Below, one piece after another: positions 47,331 to 60,000 of a stretch of 64,000 bases of DNA. The notes below the pieces were generated by a model. That model was not told the origin of the DNA, ran no database searches, and saw only the letters and a list, made by a program, of their open reading frames with translations. Position numbers and translations under genes: made by a program. Each line of letters begins with the position of its first letter. The first letter of the stretch is position 1. The stretch is from Tubiluchus corallicola (Eukaryota; Priapulida; Priapulimorpha; Priapulimorphida; Tubiluchidae), in assembly GCA_030141605.1 (NCBI GenBank), contig JAQGDQ010000137.1, positions 124,001-188,000 of the forward strand. The letters are read 5' to 3'.

Positions 47331-50300
47331 GACTTTCTTTGCATAGTGTTATTGTAAGAAAACTTTTCTCAAGTGGTAGTTTTTGCTAATAATAAACTAC
47401 CATATGTTATATTGTAGTATTCTGTTCACTCAGTTTTTACTGCAATGCTTCATTTCATTTCACGAGAGCCATTTATGAATTGAATTGAATTGAATTTAGA
47501 TTATCATATCTTCTAAGTCTAATAAATATGCTCATACGAGCTGTTTACATATCTGCTATCCTACCTACTGCTGTATTTACAATTAAGGATTTTAATTCAG
47601 ATATGCTTGAAAAATTGCATATTATTAAAACACTCCAGATTTATGTAATAAAGAGTAATTTTTACAGTTTGTGAAACATGACTCCAGTTAATTATTAGTG
47701 GTTTGCATTTAAGGATTCAGAATGGGGGCATTCAACTCATTATAGTATGACATTTAACAGCTAAAGATGCAAAGTCTCCTGAAATGCTGTTCTAGTCATC
47801 TCTTCCAAATTTGTATTTATTAATTTTCTCATCACATTCTTAATTGGGTTTATGATGATGAAAGTCCTTTTCCGTCCATCCTTGGATTAACCTCTTTGCT
47901 GTTACAGCGTGTGTTTTTACTCAACATTTCAAACTAATTTTGTGCTTTACCTGTATTTTTATTTTACATTTTATTGCACTGGTTATTGTAATTCGCCATT
48001 CACTTGACACCGAATGGTAAAATGTTCAATTAGCATTGCAAAACTAGAATAATGAAAAGTTATTTCTGATTTAAAATTCGTTAATAAGTATGACCTGACC
48101 TGGATCTGGCTTAACGTAGTTAAAGGAAAGCTGCTTAAACATATAAGTTAGACTTGAGGTCAAAAACCTCCTGCAATAGATCTTGGCATTGCAAATCTGT
48201 ACATTAAATTGATATTGTCATGATTGTGACTTATTAATGTTAAAGATATACATATACGATTCACGAGCAGTTTACTGCATGATCAGATTTTTGCATTAAT
48301 GTTTATTAAGCTTGTTATTAATGTTCATGTTTAATTGTTTTTAGGCATCGGCTTTAGCCAGGCCATTAGTGACTGTGTATAATGAAAAGAATGAACCAAG
48401 TGGGTCGTCTGTCGCCTTGCCTGCTGTTTTTAAGGCTCCAATTCGCCCAGATATCGTCTCTTTCATCCATAACCAAATGAGGTGTAACAATCGAATTCCG
48501 TATGCTGTGTCAAAATCTGCAGGTACAAACAAATCAATTGCTGCACTTTTGTATCGATTTGTTTTTTTATATTAATTTGTTCAAAATTACAATTTGTAAG
48601 AATGTGGTGAACTTTGTTTTCCTATATACTTATGCTAAATTACATACTGCATGCTAAATCTGACATGATATTGATCAATGATGCTTAACTATTGTTCAAG
48701 TAACTTAACAAAAATCTCTTTCCAACCTGGCTGCCTAAGTTTGCAGTGTAGTTAATAGTGCACAAGCATTGATAGAGTAGCACAAGAGGTCTGTCTCCAA
48801 TGATGTTATTTAATTCTGCCATATGAAGGTACAATGAAATCATTTTTCCGTTCCACACTGAGGAGACATTGCAGAGTGATGCAAAAGATTTGAAGACATA
48901 AAGATAAAAGTAGTAGCATAGTGTATGTAATACATGTTTCAAAAGTATAATGTTAATAAACTGTGAGTTAGTACTTGATATAGTTGTGCAAAAAATGCTT
49001 TTGCTTGGTATACTTTCAATGTGTGCTTTTAGCATATAGTTAGTAGTGACTGCATTGTCTGTATACAAAATGTGGGGCATTTTATGTTACTTGTGTGGTC
49101 GCATTATTTTGTGGCATTCATTAAATTGCAGTTTTTATTGTTCTGTAGGTCACCAAACGTCGGCTGAATCTTGGGGAACTGGTCGTGCTGTTGCACGTAT
49201 TCCCAGAGTCCGGGGAGGTGGAACCCACCGTTCCGGCCAAGGTGCGTTTGGCAACATGTGTCGCGGAGGTCGAATGTTTGCCCCAACCAGGACTTATCGG
49301 CGTTGGCATAGAAAAATCAATGTTAATCAACGTAGGTATGCCATGTGCAGTGCCATTGCTGCCACTGGAGTTCCAGCCCTGGTAATGTCAAAGGGTAAGT
49401 GAGATTTATGACTTTCTAAAGCTTTTTTGAATATTGTTTTAAGTAATTACTTTAAAAATGGCTTTTCCTTGATGTAATAATTTTGTAAATTATGTGGGTG
49501 TATATGTATATTAACTTTTAGCCATGTGCCCACACTTTTGGTATTTTTTTACTTTAGTTTTCGGTTGAATCATGTAAACGCACAAAAGCGGTACTACATT
49601 AGAAAGTCTAAAAGAAATTTCACATCCACTAAGACTTGAACCCGGAACCTATGCTTTCCATTACACTTTTGGCTTAGGTTGTTGCTAATCTTGTGTGAGT
49701 GATGACATTGTGGCTTTGCACAAAAAATGTGGTATTTTGGTGATGAAAATATCTTATTCTTGGTTCGTGTTGTTGATTTTTAGTGATAAACATGAAGTTC
49801 TGATAACGTACCACATTTTGATCCATTGCCCGCTGCTACGCATCTCAGAGTATAATGAATAATCATTTAAATGTTTTCGTGTTTGTTGTTAGGTCACAGA
49901 ATAGAAGAAACTCCTGAAGTTCCCCTGGTCGTAACTGACAAAATTGAGGAGCTAAAGAAGACGAAGGAAGCAGTCGCTGTGCTAAAAAAGTTTCGTGCTT
50001 ACACCGATATTTTAAAAGTATGTTTTTTGTCTCTGTTTTTAACCACTTCGCTGCTTCTATGACGAGAATCTTCCATTATTCCAGCTGGCTTGTATGATGA
50101 GACTCTACCATAAATGTAACATGCTAGCCATGATATCTATGCCAATATAATGATGTTTACATATGCCATGTACATTTCCTAGACAAGTTACAGAAAACAT
50201 ATAGTGGTGTTATCCTTCATTGGCTAAAATGTTAATGTGTAAGGCACAAAACTGTATTTTTCTTAAAATTTCTTTTTTAGCCAGTTAGAATGCAGATTTT

Positions 50301-53300
50301 ACAGGTCATGATGTTAGGGGCTTTGTGAGGCATTTTTGGATTTCAAAAATACACATCTTTGGTGTTTTAAATTGACATTGTAGAGATACTGTAGGCTGTA
50401 ATCATAAGGCTGAATTAAAGGTTAGCTCAAAATTTACTATCATTTCACTTGGTACTTATCAATTTGGGTGTATGTGAAATTTCTTGCTCTGTATTCCTCT
50501 GATTTTAGTGATAAAACTTTGTCTATTTTTTCAGATAAACTGGTTTTCCCATTAATACTTAAGTTATAGTTAATCTCCTTTGTTTTCTATCTCAGGTCAT
50601 GAAATCGAAAAGATTTCGAGCAGGTAAGGGTAAAATGCGAAACCGGCGTCGTGTTAAGCGATTAGGACCTCTTATCATTTACAGCAAAGATAACGGAATC
50701 CGACATGCTTTCAGAAATATTCCAGGTCAGTCACCATTTAATTCGACTTTCATTTTTGGTGTTGAGATTAATTATAGGTATTGCATCATTCAGTTGATCA
50801 TGTTGTTACAGAATGAAATGTGACATGTGTCAGTGATGAGAACATTTATTCTTCATGGTCCGTGTTGTTGATTTATAGTGATAAACACGAAGATCTGAGA
50901 ACATGTCACACTCTCATATTTCAATTGTGTTGTATTTTACTTGAAAATACTGACAGTTCATCGCCTTACAAGTGACAGTTGTACGTGCAAGTATTGAAAC
51001 TTTTAATTTGTAAAAATCATTTTTTAAATACAATTTGGAACCTGCACGATGCATTCCAATGCATTCATATTGTCTAAGGCAGGGTCCTACTCAGATCAGA
51101 TAGCCGTGCCAGGACCAGAACCTAGCACATTGTCAAGGCTACACCTCTAAAGTGAGCCATTCAATTGACAGAGATGTCTAGTCACATTAATGCGTTGTTA
51201 CATCCTCCCACCGCAAGGTAAACAGCCAGTAAAGGGAATTTCAAAGCTGTATTGAAAAAATGAGTGTACCTATATTTCCTATCTTTGACAGTGTTTAATG
51301 AACTTCACCGCGCAATTATATTAATTTTATCGGTAATGCTTTGAATTATAACTTCTGTTTTATCCCATTAGTACTATCTGGTGTTCTATTAGTACAAGAA
51401 TGACATGGAGTTCTTATTTTTAACAGGAATAACACTGATTAATGTTACTCAACTTAATCTGTTAAAAATCGCGCCTGGTGGCCATGTTGGACGTTTTTGC
51501 ATCTGGACAGAAAGCGCGTTTCGCAAGTTAGACATATTATATGGCACATGGAGGAAGCCTTCTCGGGCAAAAAATAATTACAAGTGAGTGCCGTATTTGT
51601 TAGGTAATAGAACTGCCTGATTTCAATTCGGAAATCTGAGCTTAACTTTATCACTTTTGGAAAAAATGAATGGTCCAATGTTAAGTTTATGTTTTAGAGT
51701 TATTGTGTACTAAATGTAACTAGAAAGTTTACTATGTGCTATTTTACTATACAAAAAAACTTAGTGGAGATTGTGTACTTTTGATGCGTATTCTCTCTAA
51801 AATCTAATTATTTCAGTTTGTTTCAATTTGTTGTTTGAATTTTTAAGCATGGATTTAAAAATGAAACATCTCAGTTTGTTTTACTATATAGTGATCATTT
51901 TTTTACATTGTAGTCTTCCAATGCCTAAAATGTCTAACAGTGATCTGTCAAGGCTTCTTAAAAGTGAAGAAATACAACAGGCAATACGACCGCCAAAGTA
52001 AGTAGAACAGCGGCAATATTTTTATTATGATATTGTTTAATAGTGTTAAACTGTTGTTTTATAACTTGATGAAAAATTTATTTATGATGTCGTTACCTAA
52101 GTCTGCCATTAAATATTGGTAAAGTGGCATGTTAAAAGATCTGTCTCCAATGATGATATCTAATTCTGCCATATGACAGTGCAATGAAATCATCTTTCCG
52201 TTCCATACTGAGGAGACATTGCATGAATTGTTGTGACTTTTTGAAGGATTTAAAGACATATGGATAAAAAAGTGGCAGCTTAATGTAGGTGTGTTAAATG
52301 ATGCAAAATTTGCGATATGGTAGCGGTACAATGTGGTATTTTTTCCAATGATACAATATCAATAATCTGTTTGATAAGTAGACGATACTGTATAATAAAT
52401 TATTTACAATGATGAAAGCAATACTGACTGTGTGGTGAGCTACTGTACAAGGAGTCTCATTGTATGGATTGAAACACTGCATGTTTTTGCTGACTGTTTC
52501 CCGATTAACGTATAGTTACATGTAATGTATGACAAAATTTTCTTTTTTGTTTAGTCATAAAATAATGTTAATGTGTGAGCTGCGCAGACTATTATATTAT
52601 ATGTAAATCTATTATTACGTAACATATTTATATGGACTGCACTGCCTACAGGTAACTAGGGAAATGTCTCTAAGAATACTGCAATTGGCATTGTGTGTCA
52701 CTAAACTGATTAAAGACACCCATTATTGCCGAAAGTACAGGAAGGTTATTCAAGGAACTTTATGAATAACATGCTTTTTTAATTTTTTGCAAAATTCCAG
52801 TAGATAAATGAAAAAGCAAAAAGATGTGAACTGATTTTATAAAGGTGAACGATAATCGGTAAATCACACCAAATTTTACACGATAACGATATTGCTAGAG
52901 TAATATCAATACGTATCGTTAGCGTCCCTAGCTTAATGCATGTAATTTGTATAGTAATCAGCATATATAATCATTGTACAGGTAGGACTATTGACATGTT
53001 CAATGTAATTGCAGCAACAATATGACAATTACATAGTTTTTGTGTAACTTGTCTGACATTGCATATGTTTACAGTAAAGTTGTGAAGCGTCATGTATTGA
53101 AGAAGAACCCATTGAAGAATCTGCGTGTGATGTTACGTCTTAATCCACATGCTGCCGTTCTGAAGAGAAATGCCATACTGACGGGGCAGAAGCGCAGAAG
53201 AGAAAAAGATGCAATTCTCGCTGAAAAACGTGGGGTATGTGTACATTTTCTTTTGCCCTTAGGCACTTCTTTACTTGTGCAACTGTGGCTTCCTATGTTT

Positions 53301-53949
53301 TGTAAGTTGAACTGTCCATCCGCTTTGATTCAGGATGGATTTATTTCTCTTTTATGAAATTCGACAAAGTTAATACCTATGAAGAAGCATGTAGATGCTG
53401 TTCAAATGTAGCACAAATCCATGAAAATTCAAAATTTTTACATTTCTGTTTTATTGCTCTATTAATGCCTCCTTTTTAACTTTGAGCCAAATTCACAGCA
53501 ATGGTATTTTAGGCCTTTTCTGTGTAATACAGTTTAATTATTGACAGTCTAGGATTTTCAGCCTAATTGCAATCCATTTTAAGCTTTAAATATCTTGATA
53601 ATTCTCCCAAAAGGGAGGTTTGAAGCTCGAGATAGGGATTTTTTTGCAACCAATATTGTACGTCAAACCTTTTTATATCACTTACTTTAGGACTACAAAA
53701 AAGTTGCCAATATAGCCAGATGAATTGATATATGTGTATCTGTGCGAACATACGAATTTTGTTTTGCTCAGAATTTGTGCATTAAGTTTTGTTATAACAA
53801 GGTTTGATTATATAATAAAGAGATTGATTTGCAGAACATGATTTTGCTGTTGATTGTTTGCACTTTCTTTCTTTTTTCAGTTGTCAACTGACGACAGCAC
53901 TCCAAAAAAAGGCAAAGCAACAGCGAAGAAAGGCAAAAGCAAGAAGTAG
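47317..53949 (+). CDS. RPL4: 60S ribosomal protein L4 (uL4)
   Basis: Exons: 47317-47319 (tentative, ATG only), 48345-48522, 49149-49394, 49893-50017, 50596-50725, 51427-51583, 51914-51997, 53075-53234, 53881-53949; 1152 bases, 383 residues (human 427). Exons 2-9 are secure. Matches to eukaryotic L4: [132 protein letters not shown]. It is a large-subunit protein whose extended loop lines the peptide exit tunnel. The lysine-rich tail ([14 protein letters not shown]) is shorter than in vertebrates. Introns at 48523, 49395, 50726 and 51998 carry one box C/D snoRNA each. AATAAA lies at 53992. Confidence 0.97.
48792..48868 (+). ncRNA. Box C/D snoRNA, unidentified family, copy 1
   Basis: Lies in the RPL4 intron 48523-49148. 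The terminal stem TGTCTCC/GGAGACA is perfect; the C box ATGATGT (48800-48806) has one deviation from consensus; the D box CTGA is at 48858-48861. It shares TAATTCTGCCATATGA and TTTCCGTTCCA-ACTGA with the copy at 52142-52218. I could not assign the rRNA target. Confidence 0.82.
49570..49685 (-). mobile_element. tRNA-derived SINE, copy 1
   Basis: In an RPL4 intron, antisense to the gene. It has a B-box-like CCGGGTTCAAGTC and the tail TTAGACTTTCTAAT then GTAC and GCTTTTGTG. Head and tail match the plus-strand copy at 56659-56785. Confidence 0.6.
49728..49815 (+). ncRNA. SNORD18: U18 box C/D snoRNA, copy 1
   Basis: Lies in the RPL4 intron 49395-49892. Terminal stem TGTGGTA/TACCACA, C box GTGATGA at 49740-49746, D box CTGA at 49800-49803. 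The guide TTGGTTCGTGTT differs from the usual U18 element TTGGTCCGTGTT by one C-to-T change that still allows a G-U pair with the 28S rRNA sequence AACACGGACCAA. U18 is also intronic in vertebrate RPL4. Confidence 0.92.
50821..50908 (+). ncRNA. SNORD18: U18 box C/D snoRNA, copy 2
   Basis: Lies in the RPL4 intron 50726-51426. Terminal stem TGACATGT/ACATGTCA, C box GTGATGA at 50833-50839, D box CTGA at 50895-50898. The guide TGGTCCGTGTT is identical to the human U18 element against 28S rRNA. It shares GTGTTGTTGATTT-TAGTGATAAACA-GAAG with copy 1, so the two arose by duplication. Confidence 0.93.
52142..52218 (+). ncRNA. Box C/D snoRNA, unidentified family, copy 2
   Basis: Lies in the RPL4 intron 51998-53074. 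Terminal stem TGTCTCC/GGAGACA, consensus C box ATGATGA at 52150-52156, D box CTGA at 52208-52211. The likely guide next to box D is ATCTTTCCGTTCCATA; an upstream block TAATTCTGCCATATGA is identical in both copies. No target is assigned. Confidence 0.87.
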
Positions 53950-56900
53950 TCGGCAGCTGTACTTCTTGTATGTATGGAAGATGGAAATCTAAATAAATTA
54001 CCTTCTTCCCGGGAACATTTTGTTTGTGTTTTAATTTATTACACTTCATCTGTATTGCTAGTACATTATATTCCACAAAAAATAGCAAAACCACAAGGTT
54101 TTATTAACAGGTACATAATTTATTATTATATATTTACACAACAACTTAACATAATTATTATTCTACTGGCCTGATTTTAAACGACAGCAAACCAGTTTTT
54201 CTTTTAGGTGCTAGCAATGACTAGCTGCACACACCTGCAATAATAGCACAACAAATTTAGGTTACACCAACAAGAGTAGCATTGGGACAAGTACAAATCT
54301 GAAGACTTTGACAGAGAAGACCAGGTGCATCTAACAGTAATCAAAAGTGAATATTTAGTTCAACTAATATCATTGCATTTTCAGTGACTTAGTATAAAAG
54401 CATTATATATTTTTCAATTCGTTCCAGCAGGAAATAAGGTTGCAGGCCAATACGTATCATAAACTGCTAGACAGAAATGGGTTATAATGACGGCACTTTG
54501 ACCAATAACAAATGAATAGAATTATTGTCACAACACAGGAAACGGACAGTATTAGTGTAGCAATTGTTCACTATTCCGACAAGGACAGTCATGCAAAAGA
54601 CAGCATACCCTCAGATTGACATATCAAATTTATGCAGGAAATGATGGAACAAGGCCCCCTTAACACTAATTTCATTACGCATCTAAATCTCACTGAAAAT
54701 TGTGACTAACATGTACATAACATTTTACATATATTAATAAAATGCAAACACCTTGGATATGGCACTTTAATAGTTGATTTCTGTTTAACCAATACACTCG
54801 TCAGTTATAAAATATTCTGCAACCAGCGGTACATGATTATCAAATTGTATTGCAGTACAGCGATGGTCTATTCTATTCTATAGTATTACAATAGTTGAAA
54901 TCAGTTTGCCGTAATTATATAGCTTTAAAATGTGTTTCCCTGAAAGTTTGCAAAACAGTGCATATATTTACTTGACTGCATCTTGCAATGTAAAGATTCA
55001 TTAGCCTGTAAAAAGCTGTAGGTAATAATACAGTGGAGTAGTTAGGCAAAAAGGCAATCTATCCCACATTTTGCACGTGCTTGTGCAGATGTGATCAATA
55101 AGTGAGTGTTCACTAAAAAATCGGCTTATTGTTTAAATAAATATGCTAATAAATTAACTGCCTAAAATACCCTGTTTACAAAGTAAAAGCAGTATTTATT
55201 TTACTGTATGTTGAGTATTTATCTTACACGATATATTTTCTTAAGTATGCATACTACAACTTCAAGGTGCTTACAACAACTAACATTAACACATGTCGCC
55301 CTTTTAAAAGACTTGTCCTGAGGCTAAAAAATGTGTCCCAAACATTGTAATTCTGGGGATAACAAATATACACTCCGAAAGTCCCAGAAAATAATTTCTG
55401 TCTTGAACCTACAATTTGATAAGGTACGAATTGTAATCATTTAGCATCAAACTTCTGCCAGTAGTATAATCTCAGCCTTCCTTTTGAGACCCGAGTTTTG
55501 GACAAAAAGTTGCTTCCAAATCCAAGTAGAATACATGTACTAAGTTAATGTGATCTAAGATTTATGAATACATCAAGTAAATGTCGAGTTCATAAATTAT
55601 TCATGTCATAAACACACTATTTTCAGCTACAAACTCAGGACTTCAAGTAACGTACATCAAAATGCTTATAAAGCACTTGGGAGTATTATGTAATAAATGT
55701 TTTAGAAGTGAATAAATAAGTTCGCTTCCACACAATAATGTAAAAACTGTTTTACATCTGATTTAACAAGTATACATCACATTTACAATTATATCCTTGC
55801 AGGTTTATACAATATCACAAGTTTACTAAACTATTTATTGCAAAGCATTGGAATGTTAAAATGCATAGCAAGGAATCAAACATACAGTTTTTGATTTTTT
55901 CATACTAAGAACCATTAATTATTAAACTTAATAAATAAGCTTCAGCAACATATAATTGAATTTTTAAGTACAAAGCGTAACAATAATTAATACTTGAATG
56001 TCACAAGCTCAATCATCAAAAATTATTACTTGAGTGGATAAGATGGCTTATTTTTAATCAATGCATACATAAAGATTTGTTTATGCACTTTGCATTTGTC
56101 AAAAATAAGACTGCAGGAAAAATTTCAACAAGTGCTAAAAAACAAATTTTAGATGAAGAAAATAGACAAGGATGTAGCATAATAGGAGCAAAAAGTCAGA
56201 ACAAAGCGAAAAAAATGAGAAAGTTTTTATTGAAAAATAGTAAGTTATTAAAGAAACAAACACTGATCTGTTTGGAATCTCACCTTAATGCTCTCTGCAC
56301 TTCTTATTTTTGTTGTGAAAGAATCAGACAAATGTGAATGTTGTAACTGTGACAAAGGGATTTAATTGTCACTGTGTTCCTAAAAACTAAGTCAAATGGC
56401 ATTCTATTAAGCATAAATTTGCATAATTAGAGCCAGGAAGATAAAAATGTAAACTTTTCATGAATTAAGTTTTTAACACTAAATACACCGGAGGCTGAAC
56501 AACACATGATTTTCAAGTGAAGTAACATTTTCATTTAAAAAGAATGTTCTAAAACTTGCAAAAGTTCAACTGTTAGCTATAGAACAGATTTTTCTAAATA
56601 CTCATTTGAAAGACTTCTAGTGCCTTATAGACTAAATTTCTGAGTCTAAAAAAATCAATTGCCTCTGTGTGGTGCAGTGGCTAGCATAACTGCCCAGAAA
56701 GCAAAATGTTTTGGGTTCGATTCACAGTACAGGTGCAAAAGTACTTAGACTTTCTAATTTGATACTGCTTTCGTGTAACCAAATGTTTTCCCTTTATTGG
56801 GTTTGAATATCGTTAATTATAGGTGGTGTGGTTGGCACAGATGCTTACTTGATATTAAATTTACATTTTGCCATTTCTTTGTCACAACTTCAGCATTTCC

Positions 56901-57042
56901 CACACTTTCCAAGTGTTGGTGGTCATTCTAAGTAGATGGCACTGCTGCTCTGACTGGTGTTAAAATGAGAAAACATGTCTACAGTCAACCAAACAATATA
57001 ACATTATGGTACACAACAATGTCGAACCTAATGAAACTAATC
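53950..57042. other. Intergenic region between RPL4 and LYSMD1-like gene (tail to tail)
   Basis: Contains the RPL4 3' UTR with AATAAA at 53992-53997, AT-rich sequence without recognisable coding exons, and one SINE at 56659-56785. The two genes converge here. The 86-codon ORF at 56077-56337 is lysine-rich, without a domain, and I do not call it a gene. Confidence 0.6.
56659..56785 (+). mobile_element. tRNA-derived SINE, copy 2
   Basis: A-box-like GGTGCAGTGGCTAGCA and B box GGGTTCGATTC in tRNA order, then the tail TTAGACTTTCTAATTTGATA and CTGCTTTCGTG shared with 49570-49685. Confidence 0.7.
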
Positions 57043-60000
57043 TCACAATTCGAATATATCATCATTTCCGTCCTGTGCAACTTTACGTAGTGATGACCGT
57101 ACGTGCTTTGGTGAGGGTTTGCAGGTTATACACAAGTCTGTCTCTTGTATATCTGGCGTTCGCCCTAACCGAGGGCTGTTAAGTAGTCGAGCCGTTTTCT
57201 GCTTTTTCTGCTTTTTAGGTAAATCCGGATCATGAAAACTAAAATCAACAAACAACAAGGGTAAATAAACTTATAATAATATGTATTTGTGTTTCACAAC
57301 AAACACAAAGACAAAAGGCCACCTAAAGCTACAGACCTAAACATTGCATTTATACAGTTTACAAATGAAAGCATTCTCATTTGGGTACATGTAACAAATA
57401 CCGGTTTCATATTTCCTTGGCACATAGCTTAAAGGGATTTTTCTCCACAACCACGTGCCTAGAATATGTTAAATATCTCTCCTGATAAAAAGAACTTTAA
57501 TACATGATCGTATATTTTTCTACGCCATGCAAAGCTTCATTGGTTCAAGTGGCTAGCTACTGTCAAATGGCCAGAGTCACTCAAATAACTAACAGTCAGA
57601 AAACTCAGTGGATAGTTTGTGAACCTTATTTTAAAATGCACCAAACAACAGAAAATAGAAAATTGTACCATGGGTGCTCATTTCTAAGAAACTATAATGA
57701 TGGACTTCTGAGAAAACTTAACAAGTACTATTCAGATTTTCATATTACTTCTGGTTTGACCAAGAATTTTGGAAAATCATCATAAAATGAGGGGGTTCGG
57801 AAAAATCTACATATAACATTATCGAGGCTCAACTCTATGTAATGAAGGAGTGATTCAATGCAAATTTACAAAATCCATTTAAAAAACAAAAAAAACTTTC
57901 ACAGATTTATAAGATTTTTTATATCCTAACTTGTTTTACAAAACACTACAATATCTACTGCTAATTTGTAAAACTTACGATGAATCTGACTCCATTTTTT
58001 CGACTTGACTTCGAATCTGTGCTGTTGTACAGTCTATTTTTTGTAAAAAGTCAAACACTGTCATTTCTGGCGGTTCTTCGTGCACTGCACCATCAACTGG
58101 TGACTCGGCAGATATATTTTGATTAGATGAACTCAACGATGAATTTGAATCCGTCGTAACACTACATCCAGCACCATTGGTTTCCGGTACCCAGTCTGCC
58201 GACAAAGGATGACTAAGCTGTTCACTTGAAGATGAAGAGGAGGAAGAAATTTTTGGCCCAGCCGATACCGGAGGTGATACACCGTTTGTCCTTAAAGCCA
58301 GGTACAGTTCTTCCTGTTCAATTGGCACAGGTATCTTTAACGTTTCATGTAAAAATAAACTGTCATTTGTCCATAAACGATTTGCCCGCTTTATTTGTTC
58401 CATCTAAAAGACAAGAAACAAACACGCTATCATGCAGTAGTTCAAGCTTCAAATTCTTCACTGTGAATGGGTTAAATGTCCACCAATTTCCCACATTTAT
58501 GTCTGTGGTGGCTGCCTCAAGGTTGCTTAATAACAAAAGACCTTCATTTAATAACTCTAAATGAATAGATTTTGCCACAACAGGACTTGGGGGATTAGGC
58601 AGACCGGTTACTACATACAAAAGGAACAAAGGGCACTGGTGAACTAACAGGTAGCTGGTCTATTAGCTTTACTGGACATAAGAACAATTTACACCTGGTT
58701 CTGTCAATTCAACAGCCTTGAATCAGGGTAATCTGAAATTGCTACTCTGGTCCAGTCATACCTAATTACAAAATCTTTAATTTAAAAGAACTTATAACAC
58801 AGTAATGCATTCATGCTCAAAGAACATCAAACTTTACATTTGGCTCACAACATCAAAATTATTTGTTATCTAGAGTCTATACTTTGACTTTTCAATTATA
58901 ATCCAGAAATTAATACTATAGTAAGCTTATCATTAACTTACTATGCTTGTGCCTAGTCTCACAAGAATTAGTTCTAAGAAATAAACTAAAAAAACACTGA
59001 GTTAGGTTTTCTAAGCACCAAAATAAATTGCAGTTCTGTTGCAACTTATCCCATTAAACATGAGAAACAATCACCAGAAAAAAAAGCATACAAAAATATT
59101 TATACAAAAAATACAAAAATGAAAAGGTACTTAAAGGAGAAGAAAAGGGAATCTTAAAGTCTGTCCCAAAAACGTTCAATACGAAGTTATATTAATTAGA
59201 ATTATGCATACCTGTCTGGAAAACTTACATAGCTGGAAAAGAAAATTCTTAATTGAAATTAAGTTTGGTACGTACAAGTGTTGTTCTCTGCTGTCTGCCA
59301 TGGACAATGTAATGGTTTAGCGATTTAAGTAGGTGACTGTAGATAAAATGGATGATTTAGAGTTTAGCTGCACAGTTTATACAAATTATACTGGCTACAC
59401 TGAACATCAGCCATCTAAGTTTTTCATCAAATTTTCATTTTACAACAAAAGCAAATATGAATGTTCAACAACTGCATGAAGTATAAACACTTTCCAGCTT
59501 CGGGGATAATTGACTGACATTAATCGAAAATGAAGTGAAATATTTAAATTAAACTAGATTGCTGTTTATGACCAAGTCGTAAACTTAAGATTCTGCAATA
59601 TCACTGTAACTGCAAGTGCCGACTTAATCTCTATTTCAACAACATAATTTTGCTATCGGTGAATTCCCCATGCTGATTATCTAACAATTGCATTTTGTTT
59701 CATTGAAATTGCAGATCGTGACATCTGATCCATGACCTTGGGTCAGGGTCAATATGGTTGCCCTCATGTTAGACACAACGTGCTCTTAAACACACACAAT
59801 GGAAGGGGTAGATCTCACAACACAACCAATTAATGCATAATAATTGTTTATTCCTGATAGAGATATAAATGTTATAAAGATCTTGTGTCATTTACAAACA
59901 AACCATCTCCAATTATATCCGCTAACAACCTGATGCTTATTGCGATATGTCGATTCCAACAGTGGAATCGTGTCACCCATCCGCACTCATCAAAATCTAA

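Noticed and set aside
47480-47990. Weak LINE-like translation ([15 protein letters not shown]) in RPL4 intron 1
   Set aside because: Too short and degenerate to separate from chance.
51060-51160. tRNA-like B box (GGTTCTGGTCC) on the minus strand in an RPL4 intron
   Set aside because: No foldable acceptor or anticodon stem and no match to the SINE tail.
56077-56337. 86-codon lysine-rich ORF between RPL4 and LYSMD1
   Set aside because: Composition follows the AT-rich background, with no domain and no supporting splice signals.
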